NCBI GenBank assembly: GCA_963667315.1
Contig: OY763325.1
Span: 1,054,001 to 1,118,000, forward strand
DNA length: 64,000 nucleotides
Direction of reading: 5' to 3'
Source: DAINPP01 sp963667315
Lineage (GTDB): Bacteria; Thermotogota; Thermotogae; MWEM01
The position numbers were made by a program, and so were the translations under genes. This document shows, one piece after another, positions 25,651 to 35,177 of the stretch (the first letter of the stretch is position 1; the number at the start of each line of letters is the position of its first letter). The notes beneath the pieces are model-generated. The model was not told the DNA's origin, ran no database searches, and saw only the letters and a program-made list of their open reading frames with translations.

Positions 25651-27786
25651 CTACTTCTGATTTTCATTGACCATCCTTTGAATTTTTAGCATCAAGCCCT
25701 TTGCTAATTCCCGCTGCTCTGAAGATAAACGCGATATATTCTGATCGTAAAAATCATACCACAACGCCGGCAAGTCATCATCAATTCCATATTCTATCAA
25801 CTTTTCACGATGCTGAAGTCTAAAAATGAATTCATCTTCAAACTCTTTCGTAATCCCCTCAATATCAGCTAAGGCATTGAGGAATTCTATATCGATACAA
25901 TACCAGTCGGAAGAATCTCTTCCTTTCATATCAAGTGAAAATCGATAGGAATATTTCATCCATTCTATCCATGCGGAAATTTTTTCATATGAGACTCCGC
26001 TTTTGATAAATGCAGCAGTTATAGTTTTCTGAATTCTAGCCATACGTAAAATTGCAAACGAATCTATATGAATGTTTAATTCGTTCATTGTTATCCTCAT
26101 AATCAGATTGTTTAAATCAAGACCATAAAAATTAGTTTCAGATGGAATTTCAGGTAAATCCTTTGGGGGTTGACGATATTCTAAGATACCGTTGTTTATT
26201 CCTTCATACAAATCATATGGTGCAAACGAATTCAACAAAACACTTTGATCAAAACTATCCAGAGTATTAGCGCGATTTAAACCCGAAGTCAGCATCAAAT
26301 ATGCATAAGAACTACTTTGATTCATCGACAAAGCTATATCAGCATAGAACACCTGATTCATAATGTCTAAAAACATTTGGTTTGACTTATAATCCTCAAA
26401 CCCTACTTCAGACTCATATTTTACTAGTTGAGCATTAATCATTTCGCTGTAATAATTACTGATCGAAACTGTTAAATCTGAAACAAAAAACCTTACGGTG
26501 ATGTATAGTACAAACACATATGCTAAAAGGAAGATATTTTTTACATTTTGTGGAATCACCTTTTTAGGTAAATCTTTTAATAAATATGCAGATAACAAAG
26601 CAAACATGGATAATGATGGCTCCATGTATAGGGGAAATTCCACAAATGAATGAACAATTATAATCATCCAGGAACAAAAAACAGCTAAGGAGAGAATATC
26701 TCCTGATAATATTTTTTTAACAGCTTCTATGAAAATAATCATTATAAGAGCGAAAAAACTAAAAAAAACAAACAAACCACCTTCAGCCAATAATTGCAAC
26801 CAATCACAATGTGCCTTAAAATCCCTTTGATAATAACCAAAAAACTTTGGTTCTTCATTTGTAATCCTCATTTGAAAATCGGGAGATAATAGTTTATAAC
26901 TCCCCCAGCCATGACCAAATAAAGGTTTTTCTAAAAACATGTTGTAAGCCGTTTTCCATTCCAATTCACGCTTATAAGCTGGATTGACACTTTCCTCATC
27001 ACTGATAACCGCCGAAGCCCTACCAAACAATTGTACAAGAGGGCTGTCTAAGTTTTCAGGATATCCGGGTGGTGAGACAAACAAGGCAAAACTAATCATG
27101 AAAGCAAAAAAAATTAAAATTACTTTTTTGAAATTAACCTTTATTGTATTTATTCGTTTTAAGAAGATAAAAACCACAAAGTATATTATGAGTGATAGAA
27201 ATAACCCGAACAAAATTGACCTGGTTTGACAAAGCAATATTTCAAGAGCGGACAAAGTGCCTGAAATCCAGAATAAAAAACTCTTACGAAAATCCTTTTC
27301 TTTGAAAAAGCAAAAAAGCATCAAAGGCAAAGATGTTGCCAAAAAATCCGCTGTGGAGTTAGTATTACCGATTGTTGATTTAAAAAAACCTCTTGAAAAA
27401 GCGTCACCTATTGGCATGAAGAAATTGTTATATCCATAATAATTAATCAAACCAAAAATAGCCACCACAACACTCGCATAAGCGAGGTATTTCAATTTGC
27501 TGTAAAACACAGCTTTTTCGGTATCAAAAATAAATATAAAGATAAATGAGGTGATAAAATGAGAGAAAAGAAAATGTGAATCAAAATAATTATAGTTAAA
27601 AGAAATGATGTAAGAAATGAAAAATGGGACAGATAAAAAGAAGTATTTTTTTACATTAATAGCCTTTTTTTTAAATAGAAAAACAAAAAACGCGATGGTA
27701 AAAAGCGTTATTTTAATTATTTCTGCCTGATAATGAAACATCGGCAGAAATGTCAATGGTATTAAAAAGAAAAAAATAAAATACAT
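25651..27786 (-). CDS. O-antigen-ligase-like membrane protein (Wzy_C family)
   Basis: This 711-residue protein has about ten to twelve membrane segments in the first ~440 residues. They include the long periplasmic loop typical of O-antigen ligases (GHGWGSYKLLSPDF then HCDWLQLLAEGGLFVF). A ~270-residue soluble C-terminal part follows. Wzy_C proteins polymerise glycans, attach O-antigen, or, when encoded next to a pilin, glycosylate pilin. I use ATG 27786 (MYFIFFFLIPL), with GGGGGA very close upstream; a GTG at 27807 lies inside the preceding terminator. The pilin gene is directly upstream, separated by a strong terminator. Confidence 0.78.
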   Translation of the reverse strand: MYFIFFFLIPLTFLPMFHYQAEIIKITLFTIAFFVFLFKKKAINVKKYFFLSVPFFISYIISFNYNYFDSHFLFSHFITSFIFIFIFDTEKAVFYSKLKYLAYASVVVAIFGLINYYGYNNFFMPIGDAFSRGFFKSTIGNTNSTADFLATSLPLMLFCFFKEKDFRKSFLFWISGTLSALEILLCQTRSILFGLFLSLIIYFVVFIFLKRINTIKVNFKKVILIFFAFMISFALFVSPPGYPENLDSPLVQLFGRASAVISDEESVNPAYKRELEWKTAYNMFLEKPLFGHGWGSYKLLSPDFQMRITNEEPKFFGYYQRDFKAHCDWLQLLAEGGLFVFFSFFALIMIIFIEAVKKILSGDILSLAVFCSWMIIIVHSFVEFPLYMEPSLSMFALLSAYLLKDLPKKVIPQNVKNIFLLAYVFVLYITVRFFVSDLTVSISNYYSEMINAQLVKYESEVGFEDYKSNQMFLDIMNQVFYADIALSMNQSSSYAYLMLTSGLNRANTLDSFDQSVLLNSFAPYDLYEGINNGILEYRQPPKDLPEIPSETNFYGLDLNNLIMRITMNELNIHIDSFAILRMARIQKTITAAFIKSGVSYEKISAWIEWMKYSYRFSLDMKGRDSSDWYCIDIEFLNALADIEGITKEFEDEFIFRLQHREKLIEYGIDDDLPALWYDFYDQNISRLSSEQRELAKGLMLKIQRMVNENQK

Positions 27787-27794
27787 ATTCCCCC

Positions 27795-27832
27795 ACAAAA
27801 AAATCACAGCGGCTTATACCGCTGTGATTTTT
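27795..27832 (-). terminator. Terminator of the pilin gene
   Basis: A perfect 12-bp stem AAATCACAGCGG / CCGCTGTGATTT with a 6-base loop and a run of seven T on the minus strand. It lies 14 bases after the pilin stop and just before the ligase start, so ligase expression depends on read-through or another promoter. Confidence 0.92.
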
Positions 27833-27845
27833 ATTATTTCAAGAT

Positions 27846-28262
27846 TTAGTTCGTAAAATCAAAGGAAAAGGCATCTGAAGTTGTTGAGTATCCATCCTGT
27901 GTCCAGACGTTTGGAATCTGATCTTTAACACCCTGTGAAACCTTGGCATCTACAAGTGTAAGCGTAAAGGCGCCTGAATTCGATGCATCTCTCTCATAAG
28001 TGAACGCAGCTCTGTTTGTAAGTTCATCAACATCCAAATAAGTCTCAAATACAGCAGCGTCAATATCTTCTGGAACTTCTTTCTTGTCAAAATAATAAAC
28101 CTGAGCAGCCGCTCTAACGTTTCTAACATCAGCTATAAGCTGTGTTGCCTGTGCTCTGTTCAAAGCATTAAGACCCATAGGTGTCAAAATAGCTGCCAAC
28201 GCTGCGATGATTGCTAAAACAATCATCAATTCGATTAAAGTAAAACCACTTCTTCTTCTCAT
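27846..28262 (-). CDS. Type IV pilin-like protein (prepilin)
   Basis: This 138-residue protein starts MRRRSGFTLIELMIVLAIIAAL, split here as a short basic leader MRRRSG and the hydrophobic helix beginning FTLIEL. The Gly/Phe cleavage site and the Glu at +5 are exact matches to type IV prepilins processed by PilD-type peptidases. The globular part lacks the usual C-terminal cysteine pair. I chose ATG 28262, with GGAGGTG 7 bases upstream. It may be the major pilin or a pseudopilin; no assembly genes are in the window. Strong termination follows, as expected for an abundant structural protein. Confidence 0.88.
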   Translation of the reverse strand: MRRRSGFTLIELMIVLAIIAALAAILTPMGLNALNRAQATQLIADVRNVRAAAQVYYFDKKEVPEDIDAAVFETYLDVDELTNRAAFTYERDASNSGAFTLTLVDAKVSQGVKDQIPNVWTQDGYSTTSDAFSFDFTN

Positions 28263-28606
28263 AACACACACCTCCAAAATTTTTGTGTTTCAGATATTTT
28301 AATATGCTTCCCTAACATATTGATTTCTAAAAATCAGAATGCTTTCTCACTCTATTAAACGTAAATACAAGGTCTATTGTACCATTATTAGAATAAATTA
28401 ATTATAAATCATAAAACCCTAAAAAAAAATTTATTTAACTTGCAGTAAAAATATCCAACCAGATTCTTTCTTTAACATTCTTAAGTCTAACATACAACAA
28501 AAAGGATAATCAAACTATTTAAATATTCATTCTAATACGCTTCTTTCTGCTTATCGTACGGAATACGGTTTTCTTTACAGGAGATCATCTGATGGGTCTA
28601 TCAGAT
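28263..28606 (-). promoter_or_regulatory. Pilin upstream region with extended -10 candidate
   Basis: This 344-base AT-rich gap has TGGTACAAT on the minus strand at 28376-28384 as an extended -10 candidate, giving a ~105-base leader. ATCTGAT / ATCAGAT (28587-28593, 28600-28606) form a small hairpin right after the HD-GYP stop without a T run. Nothing else was recognised. Confidence 0.4.
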
Positions 28607-30406
28607 TTAATCCTTATATTGTTCAATAATGTTTTCAACCTCAGTCCTGTTTTCAAGGAAGATATCCACAACCTGTGGGGCAAAATGTTTTCCCCTTCCT
28701 TCTGTAAGAATATCAAAGGCCTTCTCAATTGAAAAAGCCTCCTTATACACACGTTTACTGATCAGTGCATCAAACACATCGGCTACAGCAATTATCCTGC
28801 CCGGGATTGTAATTTCTTCACCTTTTAAACCTTTCGGATAACCGCTGCCATCCCATTTTTCATGATGTTCCGCAATAATGCTGAGACAGGTGTCCAGGAA
28901 TGAGATGTTTGTATTGGACAACAGGGTGTTGTTCATCTTGTATAGAACATTTAAACCGATATTGACGTGTTCTTTCATAATATCATACTCTTCCGGCGTA
29001 AGCTTTCCTGGTTTTAACAGTATTTTATCGGGAATACCGACCTTTCCAATATCATGTAAAGGGGCAAACCATAAGATTTCCCTGATCATCTTTGGTGTAA
29101 CTCTTTTATCATGCACCATCATCTTCTCAGCTATCATCTTTGAATAACTCGCGACCCTCAGCAAATGATTCCCCGTTTCGTTATCCTTTTTTTCGACGAG
29201 ATCGGCAAAGGCCTCCGATGTTTTAGCAACAAGTTCCTGCATGAGATATGAATTATAAATTTCGCTCTTCAGTATTTTGGTAAATTGCCTGACGACCTGA
29301 ACATCAGCATCGGTAAAGGCGTTTTTTTTCTCATTGTTGATGAAGATAAATCCAAGCAATCCTTTTTCTGTAAACATGGGGACTGTGATGCTTGAACAGA
29401 AACCTTCTGACAGGATCATTTTTGTCGCCTCAGATTTATGAACATTTCTATAATGATGGCACAGATCGTTGATTATTCTAATATCATTTTCCGAGGTCAA
29501 ATCCGCAAGCGACGTCTCTGACAAATGTTCTTTGAAACCCGCGTTAAGAGCGATGATTTCTTTTTCACTAATGAGTGTTTCAGCAATCACAAAACCGTTT
29601 TGATCAACAAAAGCAACCGCAAGTCTCTGCATATCAATCTGTTTTTTTAAGATCGGATACATCTCGGGTAGAATAGTTTCTAACATTCCGAATGAGTTAT
29701 AACTCAACAACTGATTTTGAAAAGATAGTTTTTTTTCGATTTTCCTCAATCTTTTCAGTAATTCCGAATCATGGGCAGTTTTCGTATCTATATTTCTGAT
29801 AACCTTTCCATCAAGCAATGCGTTCATATTCACGATTGTTTGATCAACTATTTTAAAATGCTTTTCCTGGAAGAAATATGAAATAAGTAATACAATTATG
29901 ATGAGAAATAACATCAAAAAGGCACCGATGGTTATTACTGAAGAAAGATGTTTGATTCTTACATTCTCCGTGTCAAGGAATAGGTTAATTTCTCTGGCAA
30001 TATCACCAATCTCAGTTATGTATTTTCTTTCATCATTCGTTTGAAAGAGAAGTTCCGGATAGGTTTTTAACTCTTCTTTCGAATGATCAAAATGATAATC
30101 TTTTATTTTTTCAAAAAAAACATCAATTTGATCATTGAAAGTCTTTATTAACTGCGCACCCTCTTCAGAAAATTTAAAATCATTATACGCTTCAAAATCA
30201 TTTTCAACGATCTTTATTTTCATGGAATTTAAAGATCTCACCATAGAATTAATCATTCTCGTTGCATCGCCAATCTTTTCATTGATAGTCTGATTATTAT
30301 TCAAAGCGTTATAGTAATAGAACAAGGCTATCGTTACCGTCAGCAGGACAAGCAGCATTAAAATAAAAGTCGTTTTAAATATGCTCCTGATCCTTTTTTC
30401 TTTCAT
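28607..30406 (-). CDS. GAF and HD-GYP domain protein, putative cyclic-di-GMP phosphodiesterase
   Basis: This 599-residue membrane protein has an N-terminal membrane segment (~10-30), a ~110-residue periplasmic region, a second segment (~155-175), a GAF-like region (~250-395) and a C-terminal HD-GYP domain. The HD-GYP metal site is intact: HLLRVASYS, LHDIGKVGIPD, EHVNIG, AEHHEKWDGSGYP and DVFDALIS. Such domains hydrolyse cyclic-di-GMP to GMP and so favour motility over attachment. It begins 23 bases after the sensor kinase stop, with GGAGGG upstream, so the two are cotranscribed. No REC domain is fused here; the kinase carries its own. Confidence 0.87.
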   Translation of the reverse strand: MKEKRIRSIFKTTFILMLLVLLTVTIALFYYYNALNNNQTINEKIGDATRMINSMVRSLNSMKIKIVENDFEAYNDFKFSEEGAQLIKTFNDQIDVFFEKIKDYHFDHSKEELKTYPELLFQTNDERKYITEIGDIAREINLFLDTENVRIKHLSSVITIGAFLMLFLIIIVLLISYFFQEKHFKIVDQTIVNMNALLDGKVIRNIDTKTAHDSELLKRLRKIEKKLSFQNQLLSYNSFGMLETILPEMYPILKKQIDMQRLAVAFVDQNGFVIAETLISEKEIIALNAGFKEHLSETSLADLTSENDIRIINDLCHHYRNVHKSEATKMILSEGFCSSITVPMFTEKGLLGFIFINNEKKNAFTDADVQVVRQFTKILKSEIYNSYLMQELVAKTSEAFADLVEKKDNETGNHLLRVASYSKMIAEKMMVHDKRVTPKMIREILWFAPLHDIGKVGIPDKILLKPGKLTPEEYDIMKEHVNIGLNVLYKMNNTLLSNTNISFLDTCLSIIAEHHEKWDGSGYPKGLKGEEITIPGRIIAVADVFDALISKRVYKEAFSIEKAFDILTEGRGKHFAPQVVDIFLENRTEVENIIEQYKD

Positions 30407-30429
30407 CTCATTCGCCCTCCTTCAATGTT

Positions 30430-33273
30430 TTATCGATTCAATAGTGCCACAAGGACAGACTTTAATTTATCTCTTTCCAATGGTTTTGTTAACAGATCAT
30501 CCATTCCGTTATCCAATGCCAGTTGTCTTTTTTCAGATTTTATATCGGCTGTTAAACCGATAATCGGAACTCGGCTCTTGTCGCCTTCGACTATTCTTAT
30601 CATCCTTGTCGCTTTAATTCCATCTAAATTCGGCATGTGAAGATCCATTAGTATTATATCAGGATTATTATTTTTGTAAAGTTGTACACATTTCTCTCCA
30701 TCTTCAGCCTCAAGGATTCTCGAATTCGGGAAATGATTTGAAATAACCGTTTTCGCCAATGCCCTGTTAATCATATTATCCTCAGCTATCAATATGACAA
30801 TGTCCCGCTCAAAGATATTCAAATCATTGATCTGTAATTTCCTTTCTTGATCAATTGCTGCATCGTCTTCCAAACTCTTTTTAAATCCGAGAATAAATGA
30901 AAAAGCACTGCCATTTCCAACTTCACTGAAGATATCCAATTGCCCACCCATCAATTTAATCAAACTATTCGTAATACTCAACCCAAGACCTGTCCCACCA
31001 TACTTCCTCGTTATCGTAGAATCCGCCTGTGTAAACGCCTTTAATATTTCTTTCTTTTTAGATTCTTCAATCCCGATCCCTGTGTCCGTAATTTCAAACT
31101 TAATCTGGCATGTATCATCAATGTCTTCTATCAAAGTAAGAATTAGGTTTACCTCGCCTGCTTCTGTAAATTTCAACGCATTACTGATTAGATTGGTAAT
31201 AATTTGATTCAATTTTACCGAATCAGCGATCAGATAATTCGGTATTTTCTGATCAATCCTCTCATTAAGTTTCACTTTTTCATTCTTATTCGATGCTTTT
31301 AAAAGTGTAACCGTATCATGGATCAATTCTCGAACATCTGTTCTCACTTCCATAATATGAACGGCTCCCGATTCAATCTTAGAGAAATCCAGGATGTCGT
31401 TGATGATATACAAAAGATTTCTGGCAGAGGTTAGAATATATTCTATATATTTTTTCTCATGACTGCTTATTTCACTGTTCATAAGAATTTCCGAAAAACC
31501 TATGATACCGTTCATGGGTGTACGAATCTCATGACTCATATTGGCCAAAAATTCCGATTTTGCACGATTTGCCTTTTCTGCCTGTTCCAAGGCTTCCTTC
31601 AATCCCATTTCGGATTTTATTCTTTCCGTAATTTCTGTCATAATTGAAACATTAAAATTTTTCATTATCCTTACCTTATGATATTCAGCAATCTTTTTAT
31701 TTCCGAATTTATCCAAAAAGAAAAGTTCTCCGAAAGTTTTTCCTTTTTTCAGATGCTCTTCATAATTTTTATAAGGCGTATAGAGCGAGGCATCCTGAAT
31801 ATCCTTGACATTCATCTTGTTGAATTCTTCTTCAGAATATCCAAATAATTCTACTGCAGCAGGATTGACCGATGTATAATTCCCATTATCGTCACTTATG
31901 AGTATGGCATTCATACTATTATCAAAGAGAGCTTTAAAATGCTCTCTACTTTCAAGAAGAGCGAATTCTGCATGTTTCTGTTCCGTTATATCCATAATAA
32001 TGCCGTTGGCATATTCAATCTTCGTGGGATCATCTTTAAATGTAATACCATTCGAACTGATACTGCACCATCTGACCCCTTTCTCCGGATTTACCACTCT
32101 GAATATTTCATTAAACCTGAAAGGGGGGAAATAGCCTCTTTGATTTGATTCTATGACCTTTGGAAGATCCTCGGGATAGATGTAATCAAACCACTTTTCG
32201 AAATTATATAGGTCTTTCTCATCAATTCCTATTATATCCGTCAAAGAAGGACTACAGAACACAACGTCAGTCTTTGAATAGTTCTTATCCGTCTTTGTCC
32301 TGTAAATCCCATAATGGGTTGCATTCTTCAATATTGAACTCAGATGTTCATTTTGTTCCGCTAATTTACTTTCTGCGCTTTCTCTAACTCTTATTTCGCC
32401 TCTGAGTTCTCTTGTTCTTTTGCGAACTTCTTTTCTGAAAAAAAAGACAATAAAAGCTATAATAATCAATAATATCAATGCGATGGACAGTCCTGTTAGA
32501 AGATAACGCCTTTTTGTTATAATGACCGTTTCATCCGGGATATATCTGCCCATCCAATCTTCATAAATATCATCATAGGCACCATTATCTTTTATAACAG
32601 ATAATCCTTCACTCAATTTAAACAATAAATCTGAATTCCCTTTTTTTACAGCGTAACAATATTTAAAAGGCAGTATTTTTTCTCCGGTCATTTCAACATT
32701 TTCAATCCCCAGTTCATCAATCCAATAGAGTGCAGGATATTCAGCGAGAATTGAATAACCGATAAAATTATCAGAAAGCAACATCAACGCCTCTTTTTCC
32801 GATCGAACAGTGGTAATTTTCTCAGTGAGATTATTCTCTATGATGTAATCATGGGTTATATCCGATTCCATCAAGACAATTTTCATATCTTTTAAATCCT
32901 CAATGGTTTGAATATCTTTCATCCCGCTGGATTTAAAGATTGCATGATGGATGATAAAATAATTCTGAGAAAAATCAAACGCTTTCTGCCTTTCTTCTGA
33001 AAAATACATACCTGCTATTGCATCAATCTCGCCATTTTCAAGCATCGTTCGCAATTCAGCAAACGGTTTGTAAACAAATTCCACATCCAAATCGGAAACT
33101 TTCGCAATTGCTTTCGTCAGCTCAAAATTCAACCCTTTTGAGATCTGTGAATTCGTCATATATGAAAAAGGATAGTAATTCTCCTCAGAACCTACCTTTA
33201 TTTTTTCAGTACTAAAAATTGAGAGAAATAAAAATATAAAAGAAATGGTCATTAAAATCAGGTTTCTTCTCAT
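30430..33273 (-). CDS. Hybrid sensor histidine kinase with periplasmic SBP_bac_3 sensor
   Basis: This 947-residue protein has a signal/anchor, a family-3 solute-binding sensor (~20-245), a membrane segment (~257-277) and two PAS domains (~310-430 and ~435-550). HisKA follows with phospho-acceptor FLANMSHEIRTPMNG, then an HATPase (GTGLGLSI) and a C-terminal receiver with acceptor Asp in IILMDLHMPNLDG. The layout resembles BvgS/EvgS kinases that sense small molecules such as amino acids, but lacks an Hpt domain. GGAGG precedes ATG 33273. The HD-GYP gene follows in the same operon, suggesting the pair links a nutrient signal to cyclic-di-GMP. Confidence 0.9.
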   Translation of the reverse strand: MRRNLILMTISFIFLFLSIFSTEKIKVGSEENYYPFSYMTNSQISKGLNFELTKAIAKVSDLDVEFVYKPFAELRTMLENGEIDAIAGMYFSEERQKAFDFSQNYFIIHHAIFKSSGMKDIQTIEDLKDMKIVLMESDITHDYIIENNLTEKITTVRSEKEALMLLSDNFIGYSILAEYPALYWIDELGIENVEMTGEKILPFKYCYAVKKGNSDLLFKLSEGLSVIKDNGAYDDIYEDWMGRYIPDETVIITKRRYLLTGLSIALILLIIIAFIVFFFRKEVRKRTRELRGEIRVRESAESKLAEQNEHLSSILKNATHYGIYRTKTDKNYSKTDVVFCSPSLTDIIGIDEKDLYNFEKWFDYIYPEDLPKVIESNQRGYFPPFRFNEIFRVVNPEKGVRWCSISSNGITFKDDPTKIEYANGIIMDITEQKHAEFALLESREHFKALFDNSMNAILISDDNGNYTSVNPAAVELFGYSEEEFNKMNVKDIQDASLYTPYKNYEEHLKKGKTFGELFFLDKFGNKKIAEYHKVRIMKNFNVSIMTEITERIKSEMGLKEALEQAEKANRAKSEFLANMSHEIRTPMNGIIGFSEILMNSEISSHEKKYIEYILTSARNLLYIINDILDFSKIESGAVHIMEVRTDVRELIHDTVTLLKASNKNEKVKLNERIDQKIPNYLIADSVKLNQIITNLISNALKFTEAGEVNLILTLIEDIDDTCQIKFEITDTGIGIEESKKKEILKAFTQADSTITRKYGGTGLGLSITNSLIKLMGGQLDIFSEVGNGSAFSFILGFKKSLEDDAAIDQERKLQINDLNIFERDIVILIAEDNMINRALAKTVISNHFPNSRILEAEDGEKCVQLYKNNNPDIILMDLHMPNLDGIKATRMIRIVEGDKSRVPIIGLTADIKSEKRQLALDNGMDDLLTKPLERDKLKSVLVALLNR

Positions 33274-33394
33274 CGTAAACCTCCTTAATTCCCTTTAAAA
33301 TATTATACAATATATTTTGCTGTTTCGTTTGCTGAAGAACGATTCATGTCTTGTAGTGTATAATCTCAAAGAGATTTGAACGGGGAATGATTTA
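33274..33394. promoter_or_regulatory. Divergent promoter region with palindrome
   Basis: TATAAT at 33359-33364 (+) fits a -10 for the response regulator, and TATAAT at 33302-33307 on the minus strand fits the kinase gene; neither has a clear -35. A palindrome AATCTC-AAA-GAGATT at 33362-33376 overlaps the plus-strand -10 and could be a regulator site. Confidence 0.4.
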
Positions 33395-34069
33395 ATGTAC
33401 AGAATTTTTATTATCGAAGATGACAGGAAAATAGCTTTAATGATAGCCGAGCATTTATCAAAATACAATTTTACGACTCAAATATGCAATTCTTTCAACG
33501 AGATAATTTCAGAGTCTCAGACGTTCAAACCGCATTTGATCCTAATGGATATCAATCTGCCTAAATTTGACGGTTTTTACTGGTGCAGTGAAATAAGAAA
33601 ATTTTCAAATATCCCTATTCTTTTCCTGTCATCAAGAAACTCGAATATGGATATCATCATGGCATTAAACATGGGTGGAGATGATTTTATTCAAAAACCC
33701 TTTTCTCTTGAGATTATAACAACCAAGATTCAAACCATGATCAGAAGAGCCTACTCATACACCGACAAATCGCTGGCCGTAATAGAAAGAAAAGGGGCTA
33801 TACTTGATCTGAACAGCCGTAAGATAATTTTCAAAGAAAAAGAAGTCTCTCTGACTGCCAATGAATTTGGTATACTTTCCATACTTTTCAGAAATTTCGA
33901 ACAAATCGTAAGTCGAGAAAAAATCATACAGAAATTATGGGATGATGAAAGTTTCGTTGACGATAATACGTTAACCGTCAATATAAACAGACTGAGAAAA
34001 AAATTAAAAGGTATAGGACTTTCGGATTTTATCCATACGATAAAAGGAAAAGGATACAGTTTAAAATGA
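33395..34069 (+). CDS. OmpR-family response regulator (BceR-like)
   Basis: This 224-residue protein has an N-terminal receiver with acidic residues in IIEDD, phospho-acceptor Asp in LILMDINLP and the conserved Lys in DDFIQKPF. A C-terminal winged helix (LTANEFGILSILF to TVNINRLRKKL) follows. Its kinase gene overlaps the stop as ATGA, and an FtsX-type ABC transporter follows, which is the BceRS-BceAB arrangement. It would activate the ABC genes in response to peptide antibiotics that bind cell-wall lipid intermediates. GGGGA lies upstream of ATG 33395. Confidence 0.88.
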   Translation: MYRIFIIEDDRKIALMIAEHLSKYNFTTQICNSFNEIISESQTFKPHLILMDINLPKFDGFYWCSEIRKFSNIPILFLSSRNSNMDIIMALNMGGDDFIQKPFSLEIITTKIQTMIRRAYSYTDKSLAVIERKGAILDLNSRKIIFKEKEVSLTANEFGILSILFRNFEQIVSREKIIQKLWDDESFVDDNTLTVNINRLRKKLKGIGLSDFIHTIKGKGYSLK

Positions 34070-35085
34070 ATCTCATCAAGTATTTGTTCGATAAAAAAAT
34101 GATTATTATTATTTTTACCTTAAATATGATTTTTATAGATACGATCTTCTACCTTGATCCCAAGACATCCGTTACTGATTCAAATATACTTTATGTCAAC
34201 CTCTTTGCAATTTTGATTCTTTTCATCTATCTGCTGACGGATTATATAAGAATCAACAATATGTTGAAAAGGATCACCGATCAGGATACCAATATTTTTC
34301 ATAGTCTTTCAGACCGCATGGATAACGAGCACAGATTTTATTATCATCTTCTCAAAGAAGCCTATGAAAAGATAGAAAACGAAAAGACCCTGATGAAAAG
34401 CGAAAAAAAAGAATATTCTGAATTTATTGAAAAATGGGTACATGAGATAAAAACACCGGTTTCTGTCCTCTCACTGATCGTTGAAAATGAAAATGCCATT
34501 TCGGAAAATTACAAACTCTCAATTAGTGAAGAGTTGATAAAAATCACCGACAATATAGAAAGGGTTCTGTATTTCTCAAAGCTCGATTCATTCAATCAGG
34601 ATTACTTCCTTGAAAAATCAGATATTTACAAAGTCACAAGAGATGTCATCAAATCAAATGCTCAATTATTCATTCAAAAAAATATATCGATCAAGATCAA
34701 TGCTCAGGGACTGTTTATAACAACTGACAAAAAATGGTTGAGATTTATCATCTATCAGATTATAACAAATTCACTGAAATATACCCCGCATGGCGGAAAG
34801 ATTGAAATTGATCATGTAGAAACAATATCAGAAATCATTTTCACAATCACAGACTCCGGCTGCGGAATAAGACCGGAAGATATCAACAGGATTTTCAACA
34901 GAGGGTTCACGGGTTATAACGGAAGGCAAAATAATAATTCAACCGGATTTGGATTATATATCTCAAAAAAACTCGCAGATAAACTAAATATAAAACTTTC
35001 CGCTGAATCTGATTGGGGATCATACACAAAGATAATATTGACATTCCCAAAAGAGCATGATTTTTTCAAAGTGACAGAAGTGTAA
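34066..35085 (+). CDS. Intramembrane-sensing histidine kinase (BceS-like)
   Basis: This 339-residue kinase has two membrane segments close together (~12-30 and ~42-60), with almost no extracellular part. That is the hallmark of BceS-type kinases, which sense through their ABC transporter. The H-box reads WVHEIKTPVSVL, with the His followed by EIKTP as in the family. N-box and G-box motifs are present (ITNSLKYTPHGG, DSGCGI, STGFGLYI). The start overlaps the regulator stop by four bases. Confidence 0.88.
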   Translation: MNLIKYLFDKKMIIIIFTLNMIFIDTIFYLDPKTSVTDSNILYVNLFAILILFIYLLTDYIRINNMLKRITDQDTNIFHSLSDRMDNEHRFYYHLLKEAYEKIENEKTLMKSEKKEYSEFIEKWVHEIKTPVSVLSLIVENENAISENYKLSISEELIKITDNIERVLYFSKLDSFNQDYFLEKSDIYKVTRDVIKSNAQLFIQKNISIKINAQGLFITTDKKWLRFIIYQIITNSLKYTPHGGKIEIDHVETISEIIFTITDSGCGIRPEDINRIFNRGFTGYNGRQNNNSTGFGLYISKKLADKLNIKLSAESDWGSYTKIILTFPKEHDFFKVTEV

Positions 35086-35088
35086 GAT

Positions 35089-35109
35089 TGAGACAGATTT
35101 TGTGAGACA
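35089..35109 (+). promoter_or_regulatory. Direct repeats upstream of the BceAB-like transporter
   Basis: TGAGACA occurs at 35089-35095 and 35103-35109, 14 bases apart, in the 92-base gap before the ABC genes. OmpR-family regulators often bind paired direct repeats, so this is a candidate site. No clear -10/-35 pair was found. Confidence 0.35.
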
Positions 35110-35177
35110 AATCGATGGAAAATGCCTTTCTGAAAAGTTAAAATAAACCTGAAAATAATAAATTCAGGGGGGTAAAA

